In this document: piece by piece, positions 17,362-25,701 of the stretch
Layout of the letters: each line of letters opens with the position of its first letter
Position numbering within the stretch: position 1 is the stretch's first letter
From: an uncultured Bifidobacterium sp.
Lineage (GTDB): Bacteria; Actinomycetota; Actinomycetes; Actinomycetales; Bifidobacteriaceae
Assembly (NCBI RefSeq): GCF_959020145.1
Contig: NZ_CAUEQY010000012.1
Location: 1-37,259, forward strand
Length of the DNA: 37,259 nucleotides
Reading direction: 5' to 3'
Program-made: the position numbers and the translations under genes
The notes under the pieces: generated by a model
The model's database searches: none
What the model was told of the DNA's origin: nothing
The model's input: only the letters and a program-made list of their open reading frames with translations

Positions 17362-17463
17362 CTATCTCGCTTATATATGGCAGACGTCCTCAGCAAAACA
17401 GCACTTCGGGGGTACGTTTTTGGCTGTTTTAGCCAACCGACCTGCCATATATAAGCGAGATAG
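17362..17463. repeat. 102-bp near-palindromic element with perfect 22-bp arms
   Basis: The arm at 17362-17383 (starts CTATCTCGCTTATATATGG) is the exact reverse complement of 17442-17463. The interior also pairs: AAAACAGC (about 17395-17402) with GCTGTTTT (about 17423-17430), so a transcript could fold into one long interrupted hairpin. No flanking target duplication and no protein were seen. It lies in the gap between convergent gnd and the aminotransferase gene. It could be a miniature inverted-repeat element, a structured RNA or a transcription barrier. Confidence 0.85.
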
Positions 17464-17469
17464 CTCCGG

Positions 17470-17538
17470 ACAGGGGTGTGTTTCTGCCATATATACAGGG
17501 GTGTGTTTCTGCCATATATAAGGCAGATACACACCCCT
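17470..17538. repeat. 25-bp tandem repeat and hairpin sharing the CTGCCATATATA motif
   Basis: A 25-bp unit (ACAGGGGTGTG then TTTCTGCCATATAT) occurs twice exactly, at 17470-17494 and 17495-17519. The second copy then forms an inverted repeat: AGGGGTGTGTTTCTGCC (17497-17513) against GGCAGATACACACCCCT (17522-17538), one mismatch. CTGCCATATATA is the same motif that ends the arms of the element at 17362-17463, so the block carries four copies in all. It may serve as the bidirectional end of gnd and the aminotransferase transcript, but no classical T-run follows. Confidence 0.8.
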
Positions 17539-17545
17539 TTGGCTT

Positions 17546-17573
17546 ATTTGCGTCCGAATTCCTCCAGCGAGCG
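17546..17573 (+). repeat. Solitary copy of the 53-bp family unit
   Basis: TTTGCGTCCGAATTCCTCCAGCGAG-type sequence here is nearly the reverse complement of bases 8187-8213 of array A (one changed base over about 24). It is the only isolated intergenic copy seen and lies 11 bp from the aminotransferase stop. It reads in the sense direction of gnd, not of the aminotransferase. Confidence 0.8.
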
Positions 17574-17583
17574 CACACAGGGC

Positions 17584-18774
17584 TCAGCGGCCGTAGACTT
17601 CGTGCACGAACTTTTCGAATGCGGCGATGGAACGCTCCACCTTTTCCGTATCGATGCAGTACGCCATACGGAAGTAGCCGGGCACGCCGAAACTGTCGGA
17701 TGGCACGAGAATCAGGTCGTAATCCTTGGCCTTCATGCAGAACGCATTCGCATCATCCTCAAGCGCCTTCGGGAAGATGTAGAACGTGCCTCCCGGGCGC
17801 ACCACGTCGAATCCGAGGCGCACCAGCGCGTCATACAAGAGGTTCATGTTCTTCTCGTACACGGAAAGATCGCTGGTTTCGTCCACCACCTTGGCCACGG
17901 CCAGCTGCACGCTGGATCCTGGGCAGTTGTGGCCGGTTCCGCGGCTGATCTGCCCGCACATCGGCACGATCAGTTCGGCATCGGTAGCGCGCGGGTTCAC
18001 CGCCACGTAGCCGATGCGCTCGCCCGGCAGCGACAGCGACTTGGAGTACGAGTAGCACGAGAGCGTGTTGTCGTAGAACTTGCTCGGGTACGGCTGCACA
18101 CCCCCATCGAACACGATTTCACGGTATGGTTCGTCGGAAATCAGGAAGATGTCGTGCCCGTATTCGACCTGCTTGGCGCGCAGGATTTCAGCCAGTCGGG
18201 TCAGCGTTTCGGCGGAATAGACGGCTCCGGAAGGATTGTTCGGCGTGTTGATGAGCACCGCCGCGGTTCCCGGGTTCAGCGCCTGTTCGAACGCTTCGAA
18301 GTTGATTTGGAAGTTTTCGGTGTCGGCCGGCACCACGGTCAGGTGCGCGCCGGTTCCGTTGACATACGGCTGGTACTCAGGGAAGTAGGGGGCAAAGGTG
18401 ATGACTTCGTCTCCAGGCTTGGTCACCACGCGCAGTGCGTGGGCCAGCGCGCCGGCCGCACCCGTGGTCGGGAAGATGTAGTCGGTCGTATAGTCCATGT
18501 CGAAGCGGCGGTTGAGGCTTTCCGCAATGGCCGTGCGCACCGAGGTAATGCCCAGCGACGGCGAGTATCCGTGCAACGCGACCGGTTCCGCCTCTTGGTA
18601 CAGGGCGATCATTTCGTCGGTGAAGCTTTGCGGGCAGGGCACGCTCGGATTGCCCAACGAATAGTCGAACACGTTCTCGTAGCCGATTTCGGCACCGCGC
18701 GCGGTCGCGTATTCGCTCAGCTCGCGGATCACGGATTTTCCGCCGAGCATGGCCTTGTAAGCTTCGTTGATCAT
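17584..18774 (-). CDS. Pyridoxal-phosphate aminotransferase, class I/II
   Basis: 396 residues, fold type I. The PLP lysine is Lys245 in SYSKSLSLPGERIGY. NTPNNPSG (about 176-183) and SDEPY (about 213-217) are the expected cofactor contacts, and the substrate Arg region lies near the C-terminus (YFRMAYC). The start is ATG 18774 with GGGGAGG upstream; the frame to 18807 lacks a ribosome site. Aspartate-type enzymes with this pattern often use aromatic amino acids or aspartate; the exact substrate is not readable here. A TetR gene lies upstream on the same strand, but whether it controls this gene is unknown. Confidence 0.9.
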   Translation of the reverse strand: MINEAYKAMLGGKSVIRELSEYATARGAEIGYENVFDYSLGNPSVPCPQSFTDEMIALYQEAEPVALHGYSPSLGITSVRTAIAESLNRRFDMDYTTDYIFPTTGAAGALAHALRVVTKPGDEVITFAPYFPEYQPYVNGTGAHLTVVPADTENFQINFEAFEQALNPGTAAVLINTPNNPSGAVYSAETLTRLAEILRAKQVEYGHDIFLISDEPYREIVFDGGVQPYPSKFYDNTLSCYSYSKSLSLPGERIGYVAVNPRATDAELIVPMCGQISRGTGHNCPGSSVQLAVAKVVDETSDLSVYEKNMNLLYDALVRLGFDVVRPGGTFYIFPKALEDDANAFCMKAKDYDLILVPSDSFGVPGYFRMAYCIDTEKVERSIAAFEKFVHEVYGR

Positions 18775-18892
18775 GGACAACCTCCCCGTCGTTCGTTCAT
18801 TTCGCACGTTCGCGTTTTTCCACGGAACAATCCGCGGAAAAACGCCGCTATATCGTTTCTACCACTGGATTGTCACAGCCGGCTTTCGATGG

Positions 18893-19567
18893 TCACTTGG
18901 CAGACGGCGGCTGCTGTTGCGAAATCGCCATGCCGGGTACGAATCCTTCGCTGAAGATCCTGCGCCAGTATTCGAGCATGTCCGCTTTCGACATTGACAT
19001 GAACATGCCCGCCGCGAGTACGGCGACGTCCTCGTTGAATACGGTGTCGAGCGGCAGTTTTTCATGCAGTTTCGGCCAGCGCTGCAGTACGGCCAGCATG
19101 CCTCCGACGGTGAAATCGAGCATGAGATCGGTTTTCAGATCGAGGTTGTCGGCATCCAGTCCAAGTACGGAAATCATGGTGAGTCGCCCGAATTCCTTGA
19201 GTGACGAAACGAGTTCCGGCGAGCTGTGCGGACCTGCCAGCAAGGCCAATCGGTCGAGACGCTGACGCTGTTCGGGATCGCGCAGCAACGCGGTGACGTG
19301 CTTGCGCCATTCGGTGTCAGGATTGAAATCCCGCCCTGGCACGCCCGGCATTGGCGTGTCTTCGACGGCGTGCAGAATGGCGGAGTCGGCCAATTCCGGC
19401 AGTCCGGAGAAATGATAGTAGAAGGAATTGCGATTCACGTCGGCCGTGCGCACGATGTCGGTGACGGTGATTTTGTTGTACTCGCGTTCCGAAAGCAGCT
19501 CCCAGAAGGCGTTTTCGAGACGATCTTTTGCTGGCAGGATTTCCGAATCCCTACGTGGTCGTGGCAT
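18893..19567 (-). CDS. TetR family transcriptional regulator
   Basis: 224 residues. The N-terminal helix-turn-helix (about 13-60) reads ENAFWELLSEREYNKITVTDIVRTADVNRNSFYYHFSGLPEL, the classic TetR pattern with FYYHF in the recognition helix. The rest is a helical ligand domain unlike any subfamily I can name. The start at 19567 has AGGGGG upstream. It precedes the aminotransferase gene by 118 bp. A palindrome CTAATAATTAG in its leader may be its own operator. Confidence 0.92.
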   Translation of the reverse strand: MPRPRRDSEILPAKDRLENAFWELLSEREYNKITVTDIVRTADVNRNSFYYHFSGLPELADSAILHAVEDTPMPGVPGRDFNPDTEWRKHVTALLRDPEQRQRLDRLALLAGPHSSPELVSSLKEFGRLTMISVLGLDADNLDLKTDLMLDFTVGGMLAVLQRWPKLHEKLPLDTVFNEDVAVLAAGMFMSMSKADMLEYWRRIFSEGFVPGMAISQQQPPSAK

Positions 19568-19576
19568 CAGTACCCC

Positions 19577-19587
19577 CTAATAATTAG
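19577..19587. promoter_or_regulatory. Small palindrome in the TetR gene leader
   Basis: CTAAT-A-ATTAG overlaps the edge of the ribosome site just before the TetR start. It could be an autoregulatory site; it is short, so the evidence is weak. Confidence 0.3.
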
Positions 19588-19736
19588 TCACGTTGCCTCA
19601 TAACCACGTTTTATTGTACAAGTTGTCTAGACCGAATTTCGGCAAATGTCGTATACGAATTCACGCTTACAACACAAGTACGCTACGCGAACAGTGCCCG
19701 CCCACGTTCGCACAGTACTCACGCCTCATTCGCGCT

Positions 19737-20942
19737 TCACTTTCGCTGAACTTTCGGATTGCGAGCGAGCGCCGCCTGCAACAGAATCACCAACGCCTGA
19801 TTGATGTTGCGCCGATCCGCACTGCTCAAGCCAACATATGTGCCGAGCATTTCAGGAATCACTTTCGGACCGGCCGCCACGATCGCAGAAATACTGCCCG
19901 CACCGGAAGCCTCAAGCACGGAGAACAGCGCGTCGACCGCATGCTCACGCTGTTCTTTGGAAAGTCCCGCAAGCCAGCCGTTCAGCGACTTGTTGAACAC
20001 CACCGAACTGTCGGCCACATCTTCGGCCTTGGCGAATTCACCCCCGTGCATCTGCCACGAGAAGGCGAAATGCTGCATGATGCCGTCCACGTCGGATTTC
20101 ACCACCACGCAACGTTCGGGGGTTTCAAACACCATGCCCACCACCGAGGAGTCCGGCACGATTTTCACAATGCGGTCGCTCACGCTCGCATATTCGAAAC
20201 TTTTCACCACTTCTTCGGGGAAACCCGGCCCGTCGAGCGAGTAAATGCGTTCAACGCGGTCCTTGATCTCGTCTTCGGCGTTCATGGCCGCATATACGGC
20301 CAGATTACCACCTTTGGAGTGACCGGTCAGCAGTATCGGCCCATCCCACAGCGAGGCGACTTTTTTCAGGTATTCAGCTGCGGAAACCTGTGCTGGAACC
20401 GGGTATTGGAAGGCCATGTTGAAGTCTTCCTTCCATCCGACCAGCGAATCATCAGTACCCCGAAACGCCACAACCAGCGTTCCCGACGGCAGCCGGAAAG
20501 TCACTGCCGCGAACTGCGTTTGCGCACCACCATCGAACTGCTCGCAATACGCGCTCATCTCAACGTCGGAAAACCGCGGATTCGCCGCCACAGCATGGTA
20601 GAAGTCGTGCGTCACCTGCGGATCGACCAATCCCACGTTCTCCACATCATGGTCGGCCACGGGCTTGTCGTGGTTCAGCTCGTCATCGGCACGCGCAATC
20701 GTCACGCCGCCAAACGGGGGCTTGCGCAGCATACGCAACGATGCGATCGGACGCCGAATATCGAATTGCTTCGCACGCACCTGCAACGTACCGTATTTCG
20801 CTACCAAATCGTCCAATCGCAGCACGCATTCCGGTACTTCGTCGTACGAAAGCTGCGCCAACACCAATGCGTCGGCCTCGCGGAACGGCAATGCCTCGAA
20901 ACTGCGCGTTTCCGTGCGCGCATAGTCAATAATATTGCCCAT
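19737..20942 (-). CDS. Mbeg1-like (DUF2974) alpha/beta hydrolase, second of a tandem pair
   Basis: 401 residues from ATG 20942 (MGNIIDYARTETRSFEALPF). The lipase nucleophile elbow TGHSKGGN places Ser209, preceded by FRGTDDSLVGWKEDFNMAFQYPVPAQ and followed by SLDGPGF, which supplies the likely acid Asp region. These blocks are shared with the neighbouring gene and belong to the Mbeg1-like/DUF2974 group of lipase-fold proteins. There is no signal peptide, so it is probably cytoplasmic. The start codon shares one base with the stop of the upstream paralogue (TGATG), so translation is coupled. Substrate unknown. Confidence 0.85.
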   Translation of the reverse strand: MGNIIDYARTETRSFEALPFREADALVLAQLSYDEVPECVLRLDDLVAKYGTLQVRAKQFDIRRPIASLRMLRKPPFGGVTIARADDELNHDKPVADHDVENVGLVDPQVTHDFYHAVAANPRFSDVEMSAYCEQFDGGAQTQFAAVTFRLPSGTLVVAFRGTDDSLVGWKEDFNMAFQYPVPAQVSAAEYLKKVASLWDGPILLTGHSKGGNLAVYAAMNAEDEIKDRVERIYSLDGPGFPEEVVKSFEYASVSDRIVKIVPDSSVVGMVFETPERCVVVKSDVDGIMQHFAFSWQMHGGEFAKAEDVADSSVVFNKSLNGWLAGLSKEQREHAVDALFSVLEASGAGSISAIVAAGPKVIPEMLGTYVGLSSADRRNINQALVILLQAALARNPKVQRK

Positions 20943-22168
20943 CACGCATCCCCCTCCTTGTCGTTGCGCAGTTCCCCGACAGCGACTTTCGCCGCACTGG
21001 CTGGAATCGCCTTGAACACGTCTTTGATGAGTTCGCGCGTTTGCACGTCGGTACCTCTGGCGGCTGCCACGATTTTCGGCAGCGAATCCGTCCAATGCGC
21101 CACCAGATCAGCGATATTACCGTACCCCGCGGCTGCGAAGATGTCGTATATCTGGTTGATGGCCCGTTCGCGTTGTTCCTGGCTTACGCGGTCGAACCAT
21201 CCGTCAATGGTTTTGCCGATGAGTTGCGCACCGCCTGTCAGCTCGCTTGCCTGCTCGAATTCGCCGGATTGCGTCACTTGCCAGCTTGATCCCATATGCT
21301 GCAGAATGCTTATGGCGTCGGCTTTGACGAAGGTTGGTTTGATTTGCGATTGCAACAGCATGCCGATAATGGAGGATTCCGGCACGGTTTTGTCGATTCG
21401 TGCCGCGATTGCCTGATATGCGCGGCTATGCACCATGACTTGAGACATTCCAGGACCGTCATGCGAGAAGATGCGGGAGATTCTGCAGTTGCGTCCCGGC
21501 ACGCTTCCTCCGAGCGCCGGCAGCAGTCCGAGCCGTTGCGCGCGTTCGTTGGTCGCTTCAATATCGCTTTGCGTGATTTGCATGGCCGCATATACCGCCA
21601 TATTGCCGCCTTTGGAATGCCCGCCGATCATAATGTCGGGTGATTTTTTCGCCGAGAGGAAACGTTCCGTCCTGTCCAGAATCGAGTCCGCATATCGATA
21701 TGCCGATTCTTGCGACGGCACTGGGCAGCGCACCGCCATATTAAAATCCTCTTTCCAACCGACGAGCGTGCCGTCAGTGCCACGGAACGCAACATATAAG
21801 CCGAAATCGGCACCCAAATCGAAGGTCATCGCAGCGAATTGCTGCTGCTCGCCCTCATCCAAACGTTCGTCATACTCCCCCACCCGCAACCCGCGGAATC
21901 GCGGCGATTCGCAAACCGCGCGCAGCAACGAAAGCCGATAATCATTCATTTCAGAGGAATTCGAAACAAACATCTCATCGTAGCTTTCGGCGCGCAGCAA
22001 GTCACGGATCGGCACGGTCGCCACCGACTTGGCCTCGCCGAATGCTGGAACCAAGCCCGGCAATCGCATGTAGGAAAGCTCGGAAAGCACCAAGGAATCG
22101 ACATTGCTGAACGCCAATTCGCCAAACCCGCGGAACTCGCGGCGCACATAATCCACAACATTGCCCAT
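20942..22168 (-). CDS. Mbeg1-like (DUF2974) alpha/beta hydrolase, first of a tandem pair
   Basis: 408 residues beginning MGNVVDYVRREFRGFGELAFSNVDSLVLSELSY, clearly paralogous along its length to the next gene. The elbow is GGHSKGGN with Ser185, preceded by AFRGTDGTLVGWKEDFNMAVRCPVPSQ and followed by SHDGPGM. The pair arose by tandem duplication. Differences around the acid region (SHDGPGM against SLDGPGF) and a long middle insertion in the second copy (about residues 70-110) suggest they have diverged in substrate. The start at 22168 is conserved between the two. Confidence 0.85.
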   Translation of the reverse strand: MGNVVDYVRREFRGFGELAFSNVDSLVLSELSYMRLPGLVPAFGEAKSVATVPIRDLLRAESYDEMFVSNSSEMNDYRLSLLRAVCESPRFRGLRVGEYDERLDEGEQQQFAAMTFDLGADFGLYVAFRGTDGTLVGWKEDFNMAVRCPVPSQESAYRYADSILDRTERFLSAKKSPDIMIGGHSKGGNMAVYAAMQITQSDIEATNERAQRLGLLPALGGSVPGRNCRISRIFSHDGPGMSQVMVHSRAYQAIAARIDKTVPESSIIGMLLQSQIKPTFVKADAISILQHMGSSWQVTQSGEFEQASELTGGAQLIGKTIDGWFDRVSQEQRERAINQIYDIFAAAGYGNIADLVAHWTDSLPKIVAAARGTDVQTRELIKDVFKAIPASAAKVAVGELRNDKEGDA

Positions 22169-22393
22169 GCCTCAACTTTAGTCCGTTCACGGCTCCGGAC
22201 ACATGTCACCACGCGCATTCCCACATGTTCTCGCGCACGCCCCCGCACACCCACGCTCAAACCGACTCAGCCACGCACTGTAGGATATGTGCGAACACAA
22301 GTTGCGAACACGCATCGCAGACGCAGCGAACGCAAGTCGCGCGCACCAGTAATGCATGCGAATCAAACTTATGAAGGGACGCTTCAGAACACT

Positions 22394-23179
22394 ATGGAAC
22401 CGATTGGAATCGTTGTGGATTGGCTGAAAACCAATTCCGGAAAAATCATTCTGCTCATTGTCGTTGCACTGCTTGCGGCCGTTATCGACAAGGCGCTTAC
22501 CCGAATCGTGAGCAAAGTGCTGGACCGTTCGCAAGTGCCGAACGCTTCGATTTTCATCAATATTCTGCGCGCGGTGGTGTGGACGTTGGCTGTGGGCACT
22601 GTGCTGCAGCCGGTATTCGGCATTAATCCGACCACGATTTTCACCGCGCTCGGCATTGGTGGTCTTGCGGTGTCGCTCGGTATGAAAGATACGATCGCGA
22701 ACATCATCGGCGGTTTCGGTCTGATGCTTGGCCGTGTAATCCAGCCGGGCGATCTGGTGAATGTGGCGGGCACCGATGGCGTGGTCGAAGATATCAACTG
22801 GCGTCAGACCGTGGTGCGCGAGCGCAATGGCAACGTCAAGATCATTCCGAATTCGATTCTGAACACCGCGTCACTGGAAAAACTCAATCCGTCCAATGAG
22901 ATGCTGGTTCGTGTGCCGTTTACCGCCAAGGCCGGTACCGACATCGACGAGATGACCCGTCAGGTGGTTCAGGCCGTGCAGCGCGATACCGCCGATTTGG
23001 CCGATCCGCGCTTCCCTCCGAAAGTAAGACTGACCGGCTACTCCCCTTACGGCATCAATGTCGAAGTGTGCGCGTACGCCAAGCCGGAATCGTTGCTTCC
23101 CGACATGATCAACGCCGTGGCACGTTCCATCGCCAATGCTGATTTTCTTGAGAATCGCGCCATTAACAAAGAATCGTAA
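22394..23179 (+). CDS. Small-conductance mechanosensitive channel, MscS family
   Basis: 261 residues. One or two N-terminal membrane helices (about 17-38 and 55-75) are followed by the Gly/Ala-rich pore helix TALGIGGLAVSLGMKDTIANIIGGFGLML (about 84-112), then the beta domain (IQPGDLVNVAGTDGVVEDINWRQTVVR, NVKIIPNSILNT) and the mixed C-terminal domain. It releases solutes on hypo-osmotic shock. The start at 22394 is chosen by family length; its ribosome site is weak and an in-frame ATG at 22352 is an alternative. It is divergent from the lipase-like pair and convergent with the CPBP protease. Confidence 0.9.
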   Translation: MEPIGIVVDWLKTNSGKIILLIVVALLAAVIDKALTRIVSKVLDRSQVPNASIFINILRAVVWTLAVGTVLQPVFGINPTTIFTALGIGGLAVSLGMKDTIANIIGGFGLMLGRVIQPGDLVNVAGTDGVVEDINWRQTVVRERNGNVKIIPNSILNTASLEKLNPSNEMLVRVPFTAKAGTDIDEMTRQVVQAVQRDTADLADPRFPPKVRLTGYSPYGINVEVCAYAKPESLLPDMINAVARSIANADFLENRAINKES

Positions 23180-23221
23180 TATCCTCGCGAACATAAGAAA
23201 TCGCGGTTGACCCATATATAT

Positions 23222-23262
23222 AAAGTGCCGCATGCAGTAGTCCACATGCGGCACTTTTTTAT
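23222..23262. terminator. Bidirectional intrinsic terminator
   Basis: AAAGTGCCGCATG (23222-23234) and CATGCGGCACTTT (23245-23257) form a perfect 13-bp stem followed by TTTT on the plus strand, with an AT-rich tail on the other. It sits between the convergent mscS-type and CPBP genes. Confidence 0.88.
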
Positions 23263-23269
23263 ACTGAAA

Positions 23270-24385
23270 TTATTGCATCATTAGATTGATTGACGTAATA
23301 ATAACCGTCACTACAATGTAAGTAACTACACCGACGTTCAGTATTGCCGTGCTCGTGCGAACGCCGCGAGGCAGTTCTTCCGGTGCGGTATAGAATTCAA
23401 AGTTCTTGCGATTGCGGATAAGCAACACTATGCCCGCGATGATCAGACCGTAATATAGCAGCATATAGATGCCGAATATCATCATTCCCGTCGCATTCTG
23501 GCCCATCCACTGCATCATGGCCGTTCCGTCGCCGTTTTCCGCACTGGTCAGCACGTTCATCAGACTGTCGATGTCAATGTTCGTCACCACCCACGGCGCA
23601 ACCACGCCACCCATGAAGTTGACGATCATGTGCATGGCCACCGAATAACGCAGTTTGCTGGTGCGCACGTACACGTAGCCGAACATAAGACCCAATGCGA
23701 ATGCGTAGAAGAACTGGAACAGGTTCATGTGCACCAGAGCAAAGAACAGTGCGGAGAACACGATCGCGGTTTTTTCGCCGTATTTGCGCGTGCGGCTGAT
23801 GAGTTCCTTGCGGAAGATCCATTCTTCGAACAACGGTCCGAGAATTACGAGGAACACCACGTTCCACACGTCGAATTGCATGGCCAGATCGCTCACCGAA
23901 TTGCTGGCTTTGCCTCCGGACAGCAGCGACGCCAACATATTGCCGATGAGACTGCCCCCATACATGAGCGGGAAGCACATGATAAGCAGTTTGAAGAATT
24001 GGCCCGGCTTCATGTCGAACTTGCGTGTTTCAATGACCGACGATTTGCCCATGATCAGTACCGCGAGCGGCATGGCCACGAGATACAAAGGGGCATCCGA
24101 CGCCACATACACCGCCCAATTCGGCAGATTCGTGGTATGCAGTACCTGATAGAGCATGCCGGAAAGCACCGTTGCAAGCGCATACCAGATCACCACCATC
24201 AGGCACATGCCTGCGCCGATGCGGGAGAACACGCTTTTCACGCGCCTGAGCCACAGTTCGTAGGGATTGGCTTGTGGCTGCGGATACTGCGGTTGTTGCT
24301 GATATTGGGATGGCTGTTGTGGATTCTGCTGCGGATGCGGTTGTTGCGGCCGCTGCGGATATTGGGGGTACTGCGGAAACGTCAT
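23270..24385 (-). CDS. CPBP family intramembrane metalloprotease
   Basis: 371 residues. A 40-residue Pro/Gln/Tyr-rich cytoplasmic tail is followed by about eight membrane helices. The CPBP (Abi/CAAX) signatures are complete: FEEWIFRKEL with Glu187, Glu188 and Arg192, ALVHMNLFQFFYAF with His219, and HMIVNFMGG with His252 and Asn256. This family includes prenyl-protein and peptide-maturing proteases and immunity proteins; which role applies here is unknown, as no bacteriocin gene is nearby. ATG 24385 has AAAGG upstream. The low-complexity tail is unusual and may bind partners. Confidence 0.9.
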   Translation of the reverse strand: MTFPQYPQYPQRPQQPHPQQNPQQPSQYQQQPQYPQPQANPYELWLRRVKSVFSRIGAGMCLMVVIWYALATVLSGMLYQVLHTTNLPNWAVYVASDAPLYLVAMPLAVLIMGKSSVIETRKFDMKPGQFFKLLIMCFPLMYGGSLIGNMLASLLSGGKASNSVSDLAMQFDVWNVVFLVILGPLFEEWIFRKELISRTRKYGEKTAIVFSALFFALVHMNLFQFFYAFALGLMFGYVYVRTSKLRYSVAMHMIVNFMGGVVAPWVVTNIDIDSLMNVLTSAENGDGTAMMQWMGQNATGMMIFGIYMLLYYGLIIAGIVLLIRNRKNFEFYTAPEELPRGVRTSTAILNVGVVTYIVVTVIITSINLMMQ

Positions 24386-24427
24386 ATTTGCCTTTGCGAC
24401 GACGTGCACGGGGTGCATATACGAAAA

Positions 24428-24470
24428 TGCTGATATTCAGCACCTTAGTACAGGAATGCTGAATATCAGC
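24428..24470. promoter_or_regulatory. Pair of palindromes TGCTGA-N3-TCAGC between ddl and the CPBP gene
   Basis: TGCTGATATTCAGCA (24428-24442) and TGCTGAATATCAGC (24457-24470) are each palindromic and are also inverted repeats of one another (14 bp). On the minus strand the full hairpin is followed by ATTTTCG, so it may be the ddl terminator. Alternatively the two sites are an operator for the CPBP gene, which starts 43 bp further on. The sequence cannot decide between these. Confidence 0.6.
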
Positions 24471-24564
24471 TTACAATCTCATGACCGTCGTCATGGGCGT
24501 CCGCAACGAAACAGCTCACACGGCGAGCGCGGCGATCGGACGCGGAGCCACCACCCAATCGAAA

Positions 24565-25701
24565 TCAGCGCAGCACGCCCTCGATCAGCGTGGTGATCAG
24601 ATCGGTGTAGCTCACGCCGGTTGCCTCCCATGCCTTGGGATACATGGAAATCGGGGTGAAGCCCGGCATGGTGTTGATTTCGTTGACCATCACTTCGCCG
24701 TCGGCCGTCACGAAGGTGTCGACACGACTCAGACCGGCGCCGTCGACTGCGATGAACGCTTTTTTGGCGGTTTCGCGCACGCGGTTCAGAGTTTCTTCCG
24801 GCAGGCTTGCGGGCACTTCCACATGGCTTGCGTCGGAGTTCACGTACTTGCTGTCGAAATCATAGAACTGGTCGTCGCCCTCGGCACGCTTGTCAAGCAC
24901 GATTTCGCCCGGCCAGCTGGCCTGCGGAGCCTCGCCGGCCTTCGGGCAGAGCACGGCGCATTCGATTTCGCGCGCGTCGATGCCCTGTTCCACGAGCACA
25001 CGCCAATCATGGTGGGACGCTTCGAACACTGCGGCGGCAAGCTCGGCCGCATCGCCCTCATGTTCGACCTTGGTCACGCCGAAGCTGGAACCGGCGCGGG
25101 ACGGCTTCACGAACAGCGGGTACTGCAATCCGGCCTGCTGCACCGCGGCAAGCATCTCGTCCGCTTCGGCGGCGAATTCGGAAGCGGCATCATAATCGCG
25201 CACATCCAACGTGATGCCGGGAGCCACGGGAATACCGGCCGCAGCCAGCAATACCTTCGTATAATGCTTGTCCATGCAAGCGGCGGAAGCGAGCACACCG
25301 CAGCCAACGTACGGCACGTTCATCATTTCGAACAGGCCCTGAATCGTGCCATCCTCACCGTACGGACCATGCAATACCGGAAGCACGGCGTCCACGTGGC
25401 CAAGCGAAGTCAGCGTGCCGTCATCTTCACGAGCGAAGAAACCATCCTGGCCGAGTGCCACATCCAGCACCACATCTTTGGAGAAATCCGTCTTCTCCAC
25501 CATCGGCAGGCCTTCGCTCATGTTCCACTTGCGTGGATCCTCGCCGCCTACGATCCACTCGCCGTTCTTGGTGATTCCCACCTCAATGGCTTCGAACTTG
25601 TCAGTATCCAACGCGCGCAGCACGCCCGCCGCAGAGATGCAGGAAATCGAATGCTCGTCGGCTTTGCCGCCATACATCACCACAATGCGCTGTTTTGCCA
25701 T
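24565..25701 (-). CDS. ddl: D-alanine--D-alanine ligase
   Basis: Joins two D-Ala with ATP to make the peptidoglycan D-Ala-D-Ala dipeptide. The 378-residue protein has the N-terminal VVMYGGKADEHSISCISA, the catalytic loop VLPVLHGPYGEDGTIQGLFEMMNVPYVGCGVLASA, the ATP-grasp loop VKPSRAGSSFGV and the C-terminal metal motif VNEINTMPGFTPISMYPKAW. ATG 25701 is the conserved start (MAKQRIVVMYGG); an in-frame ATG at 25719 carries the GGAG that probably serves as its ribosome site. It lies downstream of gpsA, separated by a 486-bp gap that includes the gpsA terminator, so ddl is likely transcribed from its own promoter. Confidence 0.96.
   Translation of the reverse strand: MAKQRIVVMYGGKADEHSISCISAAGVLRALDTDKFEAIEVGITKNGEWIVGGEDPRKWNMSEGLPMVEKTDFSKDVVLDVALGQDGFFAREDDGTLTSLGHVDAVLPVLHGPYGEDGTIQGLFEMMNVPYVGCGVLASAACMDKHYTKVLLAAAGIPVAPGITLDVRDYDAASEFAAEADEMLAAVQQAGLQYPLFVKPSRAGSSFGVTKVEHEGDAAELAAAVFEASHHDWRVLVEQGIDAREIECAVLCPKAGEAPQASWPGEIVLDKRAEGDDQFYDFDSKYVNSDASHVEVPASLPEETLNRVRETAKKAFIAVDGAGLSRVDTFVTADGEVMVNEINTMPGFTPISMYPKAWEATGVSYTDLITTLIEGVLR

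Noticed and set aside
17362..17463. Insertion sequence ends
   Set aside because: Only 58 bp lie between the arms, there is no transposase and no flanking target duplication; reported as a non-coding palindromic element instead.
17476..18954. 492-codon plus-strand open frame opposite the aminotransferase
   Set aside because: The minus strand encodes an intact PLP enzyme with all motifs; the plus frame is an antisense shadow that begins inside the repeat block.
19593..21416. 607-codon plus-strand frame opposite the lipase-like pair
   Set aside because: Antisense of two conserved coupled genes and rich in His/Arg as expected of a shadow.
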